Assembly (NCBI GenBank): GCA_042691655.1
Contig: CP170506.1
Location: 5,456,001-5,520,000, forward strand
Direction of reading: 5' to 3'
Length of the DNA: 64,000 nucleotides
From: UBA695 sp042691655
GTDB lineage: Bacteria; Verrucomicrobiota; Verrucomicrobiia; Chthoniobacterales; Chthoniobacteraceae
Of this stretch, positions 25,613 to 34,870 are shown in pieces. The translations under genes were made by a program, and so were the position numbers. The notes under the pieces were generated by a model. That model made no database searches and was not told where the DNA came from. It saw only the letters and a list, made by a program, of their open reading frames with translations. The first letter of the stretch is position 1. Every line of letters begins with the position of its first letter.

Positions 25613-27160
25613 ATGGATGATTCCATCTACGGAAGGCGGCCGCTGGGCATCGCGGTCGACCTCACTCCGCTGCGCGGCGGCGGCGTCAACGGCGGCATCA
25701 AGCCTGCCATCTACGCCATGCTTACCGAGGTCGGGCGCATCGCCGGGGAGTCGATTTTTTTCATCTTCCTGACCCACTCGGGCACGCACGGCGAGGTGCG
25801 CGCCCTGGCCCGGCCGGGGGATTTGCTCGTGTGCGTGGAGGAGGACCCGGCGTGCCCCGTCGGGCTTGCCGACCCGGAGCGCGAATACCGGCTCCCAGAC
25901 CCGCCGCCCGGCTTAATCAAGGATATTGGGGCCGATCTGCTTTACGCCCCGGCGGGCGGTTGCGGCTTCGCGGCGGAGGGTGTGCCGACCGTGGCGACGA
26001 TCGTCGATCTGCTGCACAGGGATTACCCGCTCACCCTCACAGCTCAACAAATCGCCGAACGGGAGGCGTCCGTGATCCATACGCTCGCCACCGCCACGCG
26101 AATTCAGTGTATCAGCCGCAATGGAATGGAGCGGCTGATGCACCATTACGGCGTGCCGGAGGAGCTGCTCTTTTTCACCTACCTGCCGGTGCAGGCGCGC
26201 CTGGAGCGGGCTCGGGTTGACGCCACCACGCCGCCGAAAGCGCCTCCGTATTTTCTCTATCCGGCCAATCTTTGGAAGCACAAGAACCATGAGGCGCTGC
26301 TCCAGGCCTACCGCCTTTACCTTGGCCGGGCAGGGGACGGGGCGTGGGACCTGGTGCTGACCTTCCATGAGAACGCCCGCGCCGGGGAGCTGCGCGCGCT
26401 CGCAAAGGCCCTCGGTATCGAGGCTCACGTCCAGTTCCTCGGATACGTTTCCGACGAGCGGCTTGGCGGCCTCTGGCGCAATGCCGGGGCTCTGGTGTTC
26501 CCCTCCCTGCACGAGGGATTTGGCATCCCGCTGGTGGAGGCGATGGAGTACGGAGTGCCCATTCTTTCGAGCCCTGACTTTTCGCTCCGGGAGATCGGCG
26601 GGGATGCTGCGCTGTTTATCGATCCGCGCGAGCCGGAGTCGATCGCCGCTGGCATGGTAAGGCTGGCGGGCGACGGGCCGCTGCGCGAAACGCTGCGGCA
26701 TCGCGGGAAGCGACGGCTGCGGTGCTTTGACCTGGGCATCGAGACGCGCAAACTAATCGAAGCCTGGCGGCAGTGTGCCGCGAGCCGCTACGGCTTCCCC
26801 CGCAAACCCCTGGCGCTCGAAGGGCAGGCCGCGCTTTCCGTGGCGACTCCCTCCTCCGACGCGCGCTGGACCCTTCGCGTGCGCGTTAGCGGCAAGTTTC
26901 CGCAAAACCGTTACCGCTGTTACCTGGGCGACGCGGCCTTCGGGGCGTTCACCTTCGAGGATCACCCTGAGTATGCGTTCGACTGCCGCCCGCTGGGGCG
27001 CGTGCTGCGGGTCATCGTGGACCGGCGGGCCGGTTGCGGCGACGCGCCCGCCGAGGCTGGAGCGGCAGAGTCGATTGTGGCGATTGAGGCAGTGCTGGCT
27101 GGAAACGCGGAGGGCGATTGCATTCCGCTCTTTTCCGCTCGGAAGGAGGATGCGTTATGA
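25613..27160 (+). CDS. glycosyltransferase family 4 with extra C-terminal domain
   Basis: 515 aa from ATG 25613; a TTG at 25604 would add three residues. The N-terminal Rossmann half has LGIAVDLTPLRGGGVNGGIK. The donor half contains PANLWKHKNHEALLQAY, HVQFLGYVSDERL, and the E-x7-E motif in PSLHEGFGIPLVEAMEYG (retaining GT-B fold). From about residue 400 to the end lies a ~110-residue segment outside the usual GT4 fold, predicted rich in strands (WTLRVRVSG, FTFEDHPEYAFD). The stop overlaps the next start (ATGA). Confidence 0.88.
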   Translation: MDDSIYGRRPLGIAVDLTPLRGGGVNGGIKPAIYAMLTEVGRIAGESIFFIFLTHSGTHGEVRALARPGDLLVCVEEDPACPVGLADPEREYRLPDPPPGLIKDIGADLLYAPAGGCGFAAEGVPTVATIVDLLHRDYPLTLTAQQIAEREASVIHTLATATRIQCISRNGMERLMHHYGVPEELLFFTYLPVQARLERARVDATTPPKAPPYFLYPANLWKHKNHEALLQAYRLYLGRAGDGAWDLVLTFHENARAGELRALAKALGIEAHVQFLGYVSDERLGGLWRNAGALVFPSLHEGFGIPLVEAMEYGVPILSSPDFSLREIGGDAALFIDPREPESIAAGMVRLAGDGPLRETLRHRGKRRLRCFDLGIETRKLIEAWRQCAASRYGFPRKPLALEGQAALSVATPSSDARWTLRVRVSGKFPQNRYRCYLGDAAFGAFTFEDHPEYAFDCRPLGRVLRVIVDRRAGCGDAPAEAGAAESIVAIEAVLAGNAEGDCIPLFSARKEDAL

Positions 27161-28017
27161 AATTTAGCGTGATTATTCCGTCTTACCGGCAGGCGCGCTT
27201 TATCCGAGATACCATCGAAAGCCTGCTGGCACAAAACCGGGCGGATTTAGAGATCCTCGTATTCGACGGTGGCAGCGACGACGGCACCGTCGATATTCTC
27301 GAAAGCTACGGAAATAATATCGAATATGTCTCACGCCCGGACGGGGGGCAGACGGACGCCATCAACCAGGGCTTGCGGCGGGCGCGCGGCGAGGTGCTAG
27401 CCTACCTTAATTCGGACGACGTCTATTTCCCCGGGGCGCTTGATTGCGTGGAGCGGCACTTCGACGCGCACCCGGATTCCCTTGCGGTCTACGGCGCGGC
27501 GTGGCATTTGTACGAGGACGGCTCCAAAATGAAACGCTACCCGACGGAGCCGTGGGACTACCGGCGGCTGCTGGAGACATGCTACCTCTGCCAGCCCGCC
27601 GTCTTCTGGCGGCGCGAGCTCATGGAGCGCTGCGGTACGTTCGACGACCGGCTCAACTGGGCGATGGATTACGAGTACTGGCTGCGGGCGGGGCGCTCGG
27701 CGCGGTTTGATTACCTTGAGGACGCCGTGCTCGCCGGTTCGCGCCTGCACGAGGGCACCAAGACGCTCAGCCAGCGCGTGCGAGTGCACGAGGAGATCCT
27801 GAACGTGGTCATGCGCCATGCGTCCGAGCCACCCGTCAAGTGGCTCCTGGCCTTGGCGCGCGTGATCGTCGAGGACGTGCGGATACCCGCCGCGGGCGGC
27901 TCCGTTCCCGAGGACCTCAAAAGCGCGTGGTTGGTCGAGACGGTGCTGGAGCGGGCCGACGCCCTAGGGATTCCGTTCACCGCCGAGCTCGCGGAGGGGC
28001 TGAAAGGGTGTTTGTGA
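27157..28017 (+). CDS. glycosyltransferase family 2
   Basis: 286 aa. The start at 27157 overlaps the GT4 stop and has a strong AAGGAGG site seven bases upstream. GT-A signatures: FSVIIPSYRQARFI, LVFDGGSDDGT, DGGQTDAINQGL, and AYLNSDDVYFPG (DxD-type SDD). The acceptor-side aspartate pair is in LNWAMDYEYWLRAG. Inverting transferase acting on a cytoplasmic lipid-linked glycan; sugar not known. Translationally coupled to the preceding GT4. Confidence 0.9.
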   Translation: MKFSVIIPSYRQARFIRDTIESLLAQNRADLEILVFDGGSDDGTVDILESYGNNIEYVSRPDGGQTDAINQGLRRARGEVLAYLNSDDVYFPGALDCVERHFDAHPDSLAVYGAAWHLYEDGSKMKRYPTEPWDYRRLLETCYLCQPAVFWRRELMERCGTFDDRLNWAMDYEYWLRAGRSARFDYLEDAVLAGSRLHEGTKTLSQRVRVHEEILNVVMRHASEPPVKWLLALARVIVEDVRIPAAGGSVPEDLKSAWLVETVLERADALGIPFTAELAEGLKGCL

Positions 28018-28132
28018 CAATTGCATGGCGGAGCGGTTCGCGGACAGAAGGCCACCCACTCCGGGATTGCTCGATTTTTATGGTAAGTGTTGACTCGCCG
28101 GGGCGGTTGGTTCAAACGAATAGGAGGTAGCC

Positions 28133-29296
28133 ATGGATCACTCTTCTCCTCATTTTATCATTGTTGGCGCCGGTTTTTCGGGGGCCGTTCTTGCGCGCTC
28201 GTTGGCCGAGCGCATTTCTTGCCGGATCACGATCCTTGAGGAGCGCCCGCATGTGGCGGGAAATTGCCATACCGAGCGCGACACCGCCACGGGCGTGATG
28301 GTCCACCGCTACGGGCCCCATATTTTCAACACTAGCCAGGAGCACGTGTGGGAGTATGTCAATCGCTTCGGGAAATTCCGCGAGTGGGTCAACCGGGTGA
28401 AAGCCGTCACCCCGCGCGGCGTGTTTTCCCTGCCGGTGAACCTCCACACCATCAACCAGTTTTTTGGCAAAACCTTCAACCCCGCCGAGGCCCGCGCCTT
28501 CATCGCGTCCTTGGGCGACAAGTCCATCTGCGAGCCGCGCAACTTCGAGGAGCAGGCGCTCAAGATGATCGGGCGCGAGCTTTACGAGACGTTCTTCTAC
28601 GGCTACACCCGCAAGCAATGGGGCTGCGAGCCGAGGGAGCTTTCGGCCTCCATCCTCAAGCGCCTGCCCGTGCGCTTTAATTACGACGACAACTATTACA
28701 ACAGCCGCTGGCAGGGAATCCCCGAGGAAGGCTATTCCGCGATCGTCGCGAAGATCCTAGATCACCCGTCGATCGAAGTGAAGCTCGGGCAGCGCTTCGA
28801 CCCGGGCGCGCCTCGCGAGGGCAGCCACGTTTTCTACACCGGCCCCATCGACGCCTTTTTTGCCTACCGCCTCGGCCGCCTCGGCTACCGGACGGTGACC
28901 TTCGAACGCGGCGAAGCGGAGGGGGATTTCCAGGGCAACGCCGTCCTCAACTACAGTGATCCCTCGCTTCCCTTCACGCGCATCCACGAGCACCGGCACT
29001 TTACGCCGTGGGAGGAACATGAACGGACGGTTTACTTCAAGGAATACAGCAAGGAGACCGAGCCCGGTGATGTTCCGTATTACCCAAAGCGCCTCGACCG
29101 CGACCGGGCGCTCCTGAGGGAATACCGCGCGCTTGCGGAGCGGGAGCCGGGCGTCTCCTTCCTCGGCCGCCTGGCCACCTACCGCTATATGGATATGGAG
29201 AAGATTATTGGCGAGGCGCTGGCCTTTGGGGAAAAATTTGCCGAGGCCCACGAGCGGGAAAACGTGCTTCCGGTCTTTCCAAACGAAGAAAATTAA
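28133..29296 (+). CDS. glf: UDP-galactopyranose mutase
   Basis: 387 aa, normal Glf length. The FAD-binding start is FIIVGAGFSGAVLARSLAE, with EERPHVAGN. VHRYGPHIFNTS is the active-site loop. YTRKQWGCEPREL and RLPVRFNYDDNYYNSRWQGIPEEGY are highly characteristic of the enzyme. It interconverts UDP-galactopyranose and UDP-galactofuranose, so this cell probably builds a galactofuranose glycan. The matching GlfT2-like transferases lie 17 kb downstream. Confidence 0.96.
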   Translation: MDHSSPHFIIVGAGFSGAVLARSLAERISCRITILEERPHVAGNCHTERDTATGVMVHRYGPHIFNTSQEHVWEYVNRFGKFREWVNRVKAVTPRGVFSLPVNLHTINQFFGKTFNPAEARAFIASLGDKSICEPRNFEEQALKMIGRELYETFFYGYTRKQWGCEPRELSASILKRLPVRFNYDDNYYNSRWQGIPEEGYSAIVAKILDHPSIEVKLGQRFDPGAPREGSHVFYTGPIDAFFAYRLGRLGYRTVTFERGEAEGDFQGNAVLNYSDPSLPFTRIHEHRHFTPWEEHERTVYFKEYSKETEPGDVPYYPKRLDRDRALLREYRALAEREPGVSFLGRLATYRYMDMEKIIGEALAFGEKFAEAHERENVLPVFPNEEN

Positions 29297-29403
29297 GCGA
29301 TAAAGGGAGCCCACAAGGATGTGCGGCACCCCTGGGCTAATTCAGTGGATTCCTCCGGGGAGGAATCTCTTTTGCAGCGCGGGGGTACGCCTGGAATGCC
29401 CCA

Positions 29404-30423
29404 ATGCCCCATACCCCGTCACCACGCCCCGTTGCCCTGATCACCGGTATTACCGGGCAGGACGGTTCCTATCTCGCCGAGCTGCTTTTGGCCAATGGCT
29501 ACGAAGTCCACGGCCTCGTGCGCCGGGCGGGCCGGGTGCAGGAGTCGGCGCTCGCGCTCCTGGCGGCGAACCCCGAAGTGCTCGGCAAACGGCTCTTCTT
29601 CCATTACGGCGACCTTGCGGATCGCTGTCTGTGGCCCGCGATTTTCCAGGAGGTCCAGCCCGACGAAGTCTATCACCTTGGAGGCCAGAGCCACGTCGGG
29701 CGCAGCTTTGAGATCCCCGAGCCGACCGCCGAGGAGGTGGCCATGGCCTCCCTGCGGCTGCTGGAATGCCTCCGCGAATCAGGCAGTCACGCGCGGATCT
29801 ACCTGGCCGCCTCGTCAGAGATTTTCGGCGCGGCCACGGAATCGCCCCAGACAGAGGAGACGCGCTTCCGGCCCACGAGCCCCTATGGCTGCGCCAAGGC
29901 GTTTATGCTTCACATGGCCCGCGTTTACCGGGAGTCCTACGGGGTATTTGTCTGCAACGGCATCCTCTACAACCACGAATCGCCCCGGCGCGGCGCGGCC
30001 TTTGTCACCCGCAAGATCACGCGGGCGGCGGCGGCGATCAAGCTCGGGCTTCAGGCGAAGCTAGTACTGGGTAACATCGAATCCCGGCGCGACTGGGGCC
30101 ACGCGCGCGACTACGTCCGGGCCATGTGGATGATGCTCCGGCATTCGCAGCCGGACGACTACATTGTCGCCACGGGCGTGACCCGCAGCGTGCGGGACTT
30201 CGTGGAAGCGGCCTTCAACGAAGTCGGCCTCCCGTGGCGCGACTACGTGGAGTGCGACTCCGCGCTGGAGCGCGTCCTGGAGCCGACGCAACTGGTGGGC
30301 AACCCGGCGAAAATCCGCTCCGCGCTTGGCTGGACCGCGCGGCATTCGTTCCAGGACCTCGTGAGCGAAATGGTGGCGGCCGATATGCAGGCGCTGGCTC
30401 GGGAGAATTCGCTGAATTGCTAA
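29404..30423 (+). CDS. gmd: GDP-mannose 4,6-dehydratase
   Basis: 339 aa extended SDR. Cofactor motif ALITGITGQDGSYLAELLL. The active site is AASSEIFG with PYGCAKAFML (Tyr-x3-Lys). YNHESPRRG..FVTRKITRA and LGNIESRRDWGHARDYVRAMW are diagnostic of Gmd. It makes GDP-4-keto-6-deoxymannose, precursor of GDP-fucose, GDP-rhamnose or perosamine; no second-step reductase is in the window. The loop RRAGRVQE differs from the usual RRSS-type segment. Confidence 0.92.
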   Translation: MPHTPSPRPVALITGITGQDGSYLAELLLANGYEVHGLVRRAGRVQESALALLAANPEVLGKRLFFHYGDLADRCLWPAIFQEVQPDEVYHLGGQSHVGRSFEIPEPTAEEVAMASLRLLECLRESGSHARIYLAASSEIFGAATESPQTEETRFRPTSPYGCAKAFMLHMARVYRESYGVFVCNGILYNHESPRRGAAFVTRKITRAAAAIKLGLQAKLVLGNIESRRDWGHARDYVRAMWMMLRHSQPDDYIVATGVTRSVRDFVEAAFNEVGLPWRDYVECDSALERVLEPTQLVGNPAKIRSALGWTARHSFQDLVSEMVAADMQALARENSLNC

Positions 30424-30443
30424 CTCATCCCTTTTTATTGCTC

Positions 30444-31184
30444 ATGCCCCTTTCCACCCTTTCCCAACGGATGCGCGAATGGTTTCAGCCGGTTCCCGAG
30501 CCCGGCGGTGGCCCGCTTTTCACCGTAGTCATCCCCACGTTCCACGCCGCCGATAAGCTGGAGCGCTCCATCGCCTCGGTGCTGCGCCAGCCCCGGGAAC
30601 TGTGGGAACTGGTGGTGGTGGATGGCGGTTCGGAGGACGGAACCGCTGGCGTCCTGCGCGCACATGCCGGGGAAATCGCGTGCGCCATTTCCGAGCCCGA
30701 CGCAGGGGTCTACGATGCGATGAACAAAGGCGTGGCGCGCGCCTCGGGGCGCTACCTCTACTTCCTCGGCGCGGGCGATATTCTGCGCGATGGCGCGCTG
30801 GAGCGGGTCGCCGCGTGCATCCCGCGGCGGGGCATCGGATTCGTCTATGGCAACGTTTTCATGCGCGACCGCAACGTCGTTTGGGACGGTGCTTGGACGG
30901 CGCAGAAATTCCGCACGCGCACGCCCTGCCAGCAAGCCGTGTTCTACGACCGCCGCGTCTTTGCCCGCCACGGCGGCTTCGAGCTGCGTTACCCGACCCT
31001 GGCCGATTACGCGCTTAATATCCGCTGCTTCGGCGATTGCCGGGTCGAGAAAATTTTCGTGAACGATATTATTGCAGATTACGAGGGCGGCGGCCTCAGC
31101 GCGAGCTGCCGCGACGAACGTTTCCACGAAGAGCGCCCGGCGCTGCTCCAGCGCCACCTTGGGATTAAGCCGAAGCGGAAGTAG
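30444..31184 (+). CDS. glycosyltransferase family 2 (WcaE/colanic-acid type)
   Basis: 246 aa. FTVVIPTFHAADKLERSI, LVVVDGGSEDGTAGVL, SEPDAGVYDAMNKGVARASG and FLGAGDIL are the sequence hallmarks of the WcaE/PssK-like GT2 group. It ends in a basic GIKPKRK. The start is taken at ATG 30444; the longer frame lies inside gmd. Its last 20 bases overlap, tail to tail, the dihydropteroate-synthase-like gene. Confidence 0.88.
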   Translation: MPLSTLSQRMREWFQPVPEPGGGPLFTVVIPTFHAADKLERSIASVLRQPRELWELVVVDGGSEDGTAGVLRAHAGEIACAISEPDAGVYDAMNKGVARASGRYLYFLGAGDILRDGALERVAACIPRRGIGFVYGNVFMRDRNVVWDGAWTAQKFRTRTPCQQAVFYDRRVFARHGGFELRYPTLADYALNIRCFGDCRVEKIFVNDIIADYEGGGLSASCRDERFHEERPALLQRHLGIKPKRK

Positions 31185-32052
31185 CGGCTGCCAGCACCGG
31201 CCCGGCGGTCTGGATCGTCTGCACCGCCGCGCGGACGTTGTGAACGCGGAAAAGATGCGCCCCGCGCCGCAGGCCGCTCACGATGCAGGCCACCGTTCCC
31301 GCGTCGCGTTCCGCCGCCGGGATGCCGCCGAGCACTTCACCGATGACGAGCTTGCGCGAAACCGGGAGCAGGATGGGCCGCCCGAAACGGTGAAGCCGGG
31401 CGATATGACGCAGTATGGCGAGGTTATCGTCCCGCAGCTTGGTGAAGCCGATGCCGGGGTCCAGAACGAGCGCCTCTCGCGAAATCCCCGCGGCCTCCGC
31501 GAGCGCGATTTTCTCGTCGAAGAACGCGCAGAGGTTCGCCATCACATCGGGGTATTCGTGGTAGGGGTGAAAGACCTTGGGCGTCCCCTCGTTATGCATG
31601 ATGAGGAGCGCCGCGCCGGTGTCGGCGCAGATGCGGGCGTTCTCGGGGGTCGGCAGCGCGCCGAGGTCGTTGAGGAGATCGCCCCCCTCGGCCAGGACCG
31701 CCCGGGCCACGGCGGGCCGCCACGTGTTGATCGAGAGCAGCGGCGGGAAGACCCCCTCGGGATCGGCGGGGCGAGGGTAGTCGGCGCGTTCGGCCACGAA
31801 CCGGCGCACGAAGGGAAGCAGGCGGGCGGTTTCCTCGGCCTCGGAGATCGCGGGCGTGACGGTCGAGGCGGTGTCGGCGCCCACGTCGATGAAGTCGGCT
31901 CCCTCGGTGGCCATCTGGCGCGCACGGCGCAGGGCCAGATCCACGCTCTCGATGCGGTCGCCCGAGAAGGAGTCGCTTTCGAGATTGAGGATGCCCATCA
32001 CCAGCGGGCGGCGAGGGAAGGCAATCAGACGGTCGCGTGCGCGCAGGTTCAT
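31165..32052 (-). CDS. folP: dihydropteroate synthase-like protein with altered pterin site
   Basis: 295 aa TIM barrel. Conserved: ILNLESDSFS (N23), FIDVGAD (D56), LLNDLG (N128), VLDPGIGFTK (D198), LPVSRK and LFRVHNV. Departures from the family: the Asp of the SIDT motif, which binds the pterin ring in E. coli, is Asn here (LLSINT, N109), and the GGESTRPG loop reads GADTASTV. So the fold is clear but catalysis is not certain. It would join hydroxymethyl-dihydropterin diphosphate to p-aminobenzoate in folate synthesis if active. Confidence 0.72.
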   Translation of the reverse strand: MNLRARDRLIAFPRRPLVMGILNLESDSFSGDRIESVDLALRRARQMATEGADFIDVGADTASTVTPAISEAEETARLLPFVRRFVAERADYPRPADPEGVFPPLLSINTWRPAVARAVLAEGGDLLNDLGALPTPENARICADTGAALLIMHNEGTPKVFHPYHEYPDVMANLCAFFDEKIALAEAAGISREALVLDPGIGFTKLRDDNLAILRHIARLHRFGRPILLPVSRKLVIGEVLGGIPAAERDAGTVACIVSGLRRGAHLFRVHNVRAAVQTIQTAGPVLAAATSASA

Positions 32053-32056
32053 TAGA

Positions 32057-32734
32057 TCAGTGAATGCCTTGAGAAACGTAGTTTTTTAGTTCCGCGCCGG
32101 AGTGGGCATCGATGTCAATATTCCAGATTTCGAATGTGCTCCCGGCAGCGCTGAACTCTTGCATGAAATGAAATACGACAGAGTCATAATGACGATTATA
32201 GCTCAACCATGCTTTGGCCGGTGTAAGGCCCCGCTGCTTCGCCGCATTGTAAGCCGAGGCCAGAGAAATGAAGTGTGTTTTTTGGGGAAATTGGCGGGTT
32301 TTGGGCAAATTGATTTCGGTTTGTACCTCCCCCTTCTGATCGAGTTCGATGGTGCCGAAATAAGCCTCAATCCCTTTTTCAGGTTCTGAAATGCGATACG
32401 TCAAGCGGTACGCAAAGACTTTCCAGTCGTAGTTTTTCGCCGTGGGTTCGGCCTTGTACAGTTCGCTAAAGTTAACGATTTGCCCCCCAGTGAAGACGAG
32501 GCGTTTGTAGTACGCGTCGCCGAAGCGTTCGAGTAAATGTTGCTCCAGTTTTTTTTGGATTTTTGTCGGCAGTTCAGAGAGAGCTCGTATTTCGTGTGGA
32601 GAGTAACCTCCCAGTGAGACTGAAAAGTTATCACTGGTGATTTTTTCAGGGAGTAACGGTTCGCGAGCCTGCAAAAGGTGGAGTTCACAGAACACCCCAA
32701 ATATTATGCAGAGAGTAAAGTGTTTTGAGTTCAC
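32057..32734 (-). CDS. exported protein of unknown function
   Basis: 225 aa with an N-terminal signal peptide (FTLCIIFGVFCELHLLQA). The mature part is rich in aromatic residues and has alternating strand-like patterns (WKVFAYRLTYRIS, YFGTIELDQKGEVQTEINLP). It ends DIDAHSGAELKNYVSQGIH. The C-terminal pattern recalls PepSY-type modules, but I cannot assign it. DNA is AT-richer than both neighbours, suggesting later acquisition. It is four bases from the folP-like start. Confidence 0.6.
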   Translation of the reverse strand: MNSKHFTLCIIFGVFCELHLLQAREPLLPEKITSDNFSVSLGGYSPHEIRALSELPTKIQKKLEQHLLERFGDAYYKRLVFTGGQIVNFSELYKAEPTAKNYDWKVFAYRLTYRISEPEKGIEAYFGTIELDQKGEVQTEINLPKTRQFPQKTHFISLASAYNAAKQRGLTPAKAWLSYNRHYDSVVFHFMQEFSAAGSTFEIWNIDIDAHSGAELKNYVSQGIH

Positions 32735-32743
32735 GGAAGCACC

Positions 32744-33547
32744 TTATTGCAGCGGGATCAGGGTTTTGCGCCGCCCTTCCAGGCGCACCAGCTCGGTGAA
32801 CCCTGCGGCTTTTGCGAGCGCGAGCGCGTCGGCGAAATTCGCGCCGACTTCCGCCGGGGCGTGGGCGTCGGAGTTGATCAGGAGCCGGGCTCCGGCTTCG
32901 TGGGCGAGGCGCAGGAAGAGGGCGTCGGGGTAACATTCGCCCGCCGGTTTGCGCAGGCCTGCCGTGTTGATTTCGAACGCCGTGCCGGTCTCCGCCAGCG
33001 CCGCGATGACCGGTTCGTAAAAGCGCCGGAGGTCGCCCTTGGGCCGATGGCCGAATTTCTTCGGCAGATCGGGGTGGGCGATGAAGTCGAAAGCCCGGGT
33101 GTGCACGCAAGCTTCCAGCGCCTTGAAGTAGAGCTCCCAGATTTCCTCTACCGAGCCGGACTCGAAACGCGAAATATGCGCTGGGTTGTCGATATCCCAC
33201 CCGGGGGCGATGTAGTGGACGCTGCCGATGAGGTAATCCCACCGGGCCATGCCGGAGAGCTCCTCGATCCACGCTTCGTGGCCGGGCAGGTAATCGACCT
33301 CCAGCCCGAGGCGGATTGGCAATTGCGGAAACGCGGCCCGTGCCTCGTCTACGGCCTCGAAGTAGCGGGGGAGATCGGCGAGGCTCATTCGCCAGTCGTC
33401 GAAGGGCTCCAGCCGCGCGGGCATCGGGCTATGGTCGGCCAGGCCGAGTTCATCCAGGCCGCGCTCCACGGCGGCTTGGGCGTAGTCCCGAGGCCAGCCC
33501 TGGGCGTGGTGGCAGAGCGGCGTGTGGGTGTGGTAATCGGTAAACAT
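32744..33547 (-). CDS. hisK: histidinol-phosphatase, PHP family
   Basis: 267 aa. The PHP metal site is complete: DYHTHTPLCHHA, LGLADHSPM, the Glu in RLGLEVDYLPG, IGSVHYI, FIAHPDLPKKFG, and LINSDAHAPAEVG. This is the HisK/HisJ type, which dephosphorylates histidinol phosphate in histidine synthesis. The other his genes are not in the window. It lies five bases after the glucosyltransferase-like gene stop and may be co-transcribed with it. Confidence 0.88.
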   Translation of the reverse strand: MFTDYHTHTPLCHHAQGWPRDYAQAAVERGLDELGLADHSPMPARLEPFDDWRMSLADLPRYFEAVDEARAAFPQLPIRLGLEVDYLPGHEAWIEELSGMARWDYLIGSVHYIAPGWDIDNPAHISRFESGSVEEIWELYFKALEACVHTRAFDFIAHPDLPKKFGHRPKGDLRRFYEPVIAALAETGTAFEINTAGLRKPAGECYPDALFLRLAHEAGARLLINSDAHAPAEVGANFADALALAKAAGFTELVRLEGRRKTLIPLQ

Positions 33548-33552
33548 GGGGC

Positions 33553-34749
33553 CTATGGGTTGGGTGTGGGCCGTTCGCCTGCGGCGGCCTCGGCGATTTG
33601 CACGCTCTGGTCGTCGTCGATTTGCAGCGGCGGCAGGTCGTCCTCCAGCAGCGTGTGCACGATGGTCTCCGCCGCGTGGGGGCGGCCCAGGCGCGTGGCG
33701 TTCTGGCGCATGGTTTCCAGGCGGCCGGGGGTGTCGAGCAGGCGGTCGATCTTATAGGCGATGGTCGTCATCTCGTTGCACTTGATCGCCGCGCCTTCTT
33801 CGAGCAAGTGGTCGCTGTTGCGGTCCTCCTGGCCGGGGATGGGGCCCAGGATGGCCATCGGCAGACCGCAAGCGAGCGCCTCGGCGGTGGTGAGCCCGCC
33901 GGGTTTGCCGAGGTAGAGATCGGCGACCTTCATGAAATCGTGCATCCGCCGGGTGTAGCCGTGGACTTTGATGTGGGGGTGGTCGTCGCCGACGAGCGTC
34001 TCCACCTGCGCCTTTAGCTCCGGGTTATTGCCGCAGATGACCACGATCTGCATGTCGTGGCGGATTTGCAGCATCTTGGCCACGGCGATGCCCGCCGGGC
34101 CCACTCCGAAGGTCCCCGCCGAGAAGAGCAACGTGAAGCGCTCCGGGTCGAGCCCCAGCTCCCGGCGCAGCGCCACGCGGTCCACGGGCTGGGCAAATAC
34201 CGGGTCGATGGGAATGCCGGAGACCGTCACGCGCTCCGGCGGCAGCCCCAGGGCGATCAAGTGGGCCTTGGTCTCCTCGATGGCCACGAAATAGCGGTGG
34301 AACGTGCGCGAAAGCCACATGGCGTGCATGTCGAGATCGGTCACGACCACGGAGAGGTGCGTCTGGATGAGCCCCTTCTGGATCAGGTGGGCGATGATCC
34401 CGGTGGGCATGAAGTGGGTGCAGATGACGATATCGGGCTGGAAGCGCCGGATGAAGCGCACCAGGCGCAGGGATTGGAGCCGGTCGAGGCGCAGGCGCAT
34501 CGTGTCGGTTTTCCACGGTTCGTCGCTGGCCTTGTAGGCCCAGCCGAGCACCTCCGGGGCCGACTTGACGAGCCGGAGGTAGAACTTGGAGTAGAAGTTG
34601 CGGAAAAGTTTGTTGGTGTATTTCAGCGCATCAAGGTGTTTGACGGCCTCCACGCCCGGCTCCCGGGCAAAAGTTTTCGCAAGTGCCTCGGCGGCCCGTA
34701 CATGGCCCGAACCGGCGCTGGCGGAAAGAATGAGAACGCGTTTCTTCAT
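33553..34749 (-). CDS. UgtP/MGDG synthase-like glycolipid glycosyltransferase (GT28)
   Basis: 398 aa starting MKKRVLILSASAGSGHVRAAEAL, the typical N-terminus of monogalactosyl- or processive diglucosyl-diacylglycerol synthases and of MurG-like GT28. VVTDLDMHAMWLSRTFHRYFVA follows. The donor half has GTFGVGPAG and LYLGKPGGLTTAEALACGLP with PIPGQEDRN. It likely transfers a sugar from a UDP donor to diacylglycerol at the membrane. The extra 32 residues of the longer frame have no family match. Confidence 0.86.
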   Translation of the reverse strand: MKKRVLILSASAGSGHVRAAEALAKTFAREPGVEAVKHLDALKYTNKLFRNFYSKFYLRLVKSAPEVLGWAYKASDEPWKTDTMRLRLDRLQSLRLVRFIRRFQPDIVICTHFMPTGIIAHLIQKGLIQTHLSVVVTDLDMHAMWLSRTFHRYFVAIEETKAHLIALGLPPERVTVSGIPIDPVFAQPVDRVALRRELGLDPERFTLLFSAGTFGVGPAGIAVAKMLQIRHDMQIVVICGNNPELKAQVETLVGDDHPHIKVHGYTRRMHDFMKVADLYLGKPGGLTTAEALACGLPMAILGPIPGQEDRNSDHLLEEGAAIKCNEMTTIAYKIDRLLDTPGRLETMRQNATRLGRPHAAETIVHTLLEDDLPPLQIDDDQSVQIAEAAAGERPTPNP

Positions 34750-34870
34750 GGGGAAGGCGGTGGGTAGCTGGCAGCGGCTATTTGGTTCCAATTCTCGGAA
34801 AGAGCTCCTATTGTTGCCCTTCCAGCCAAAGCTGACAACTCCCAAAGCACGGCATTAGAAGAGCTGAGGT

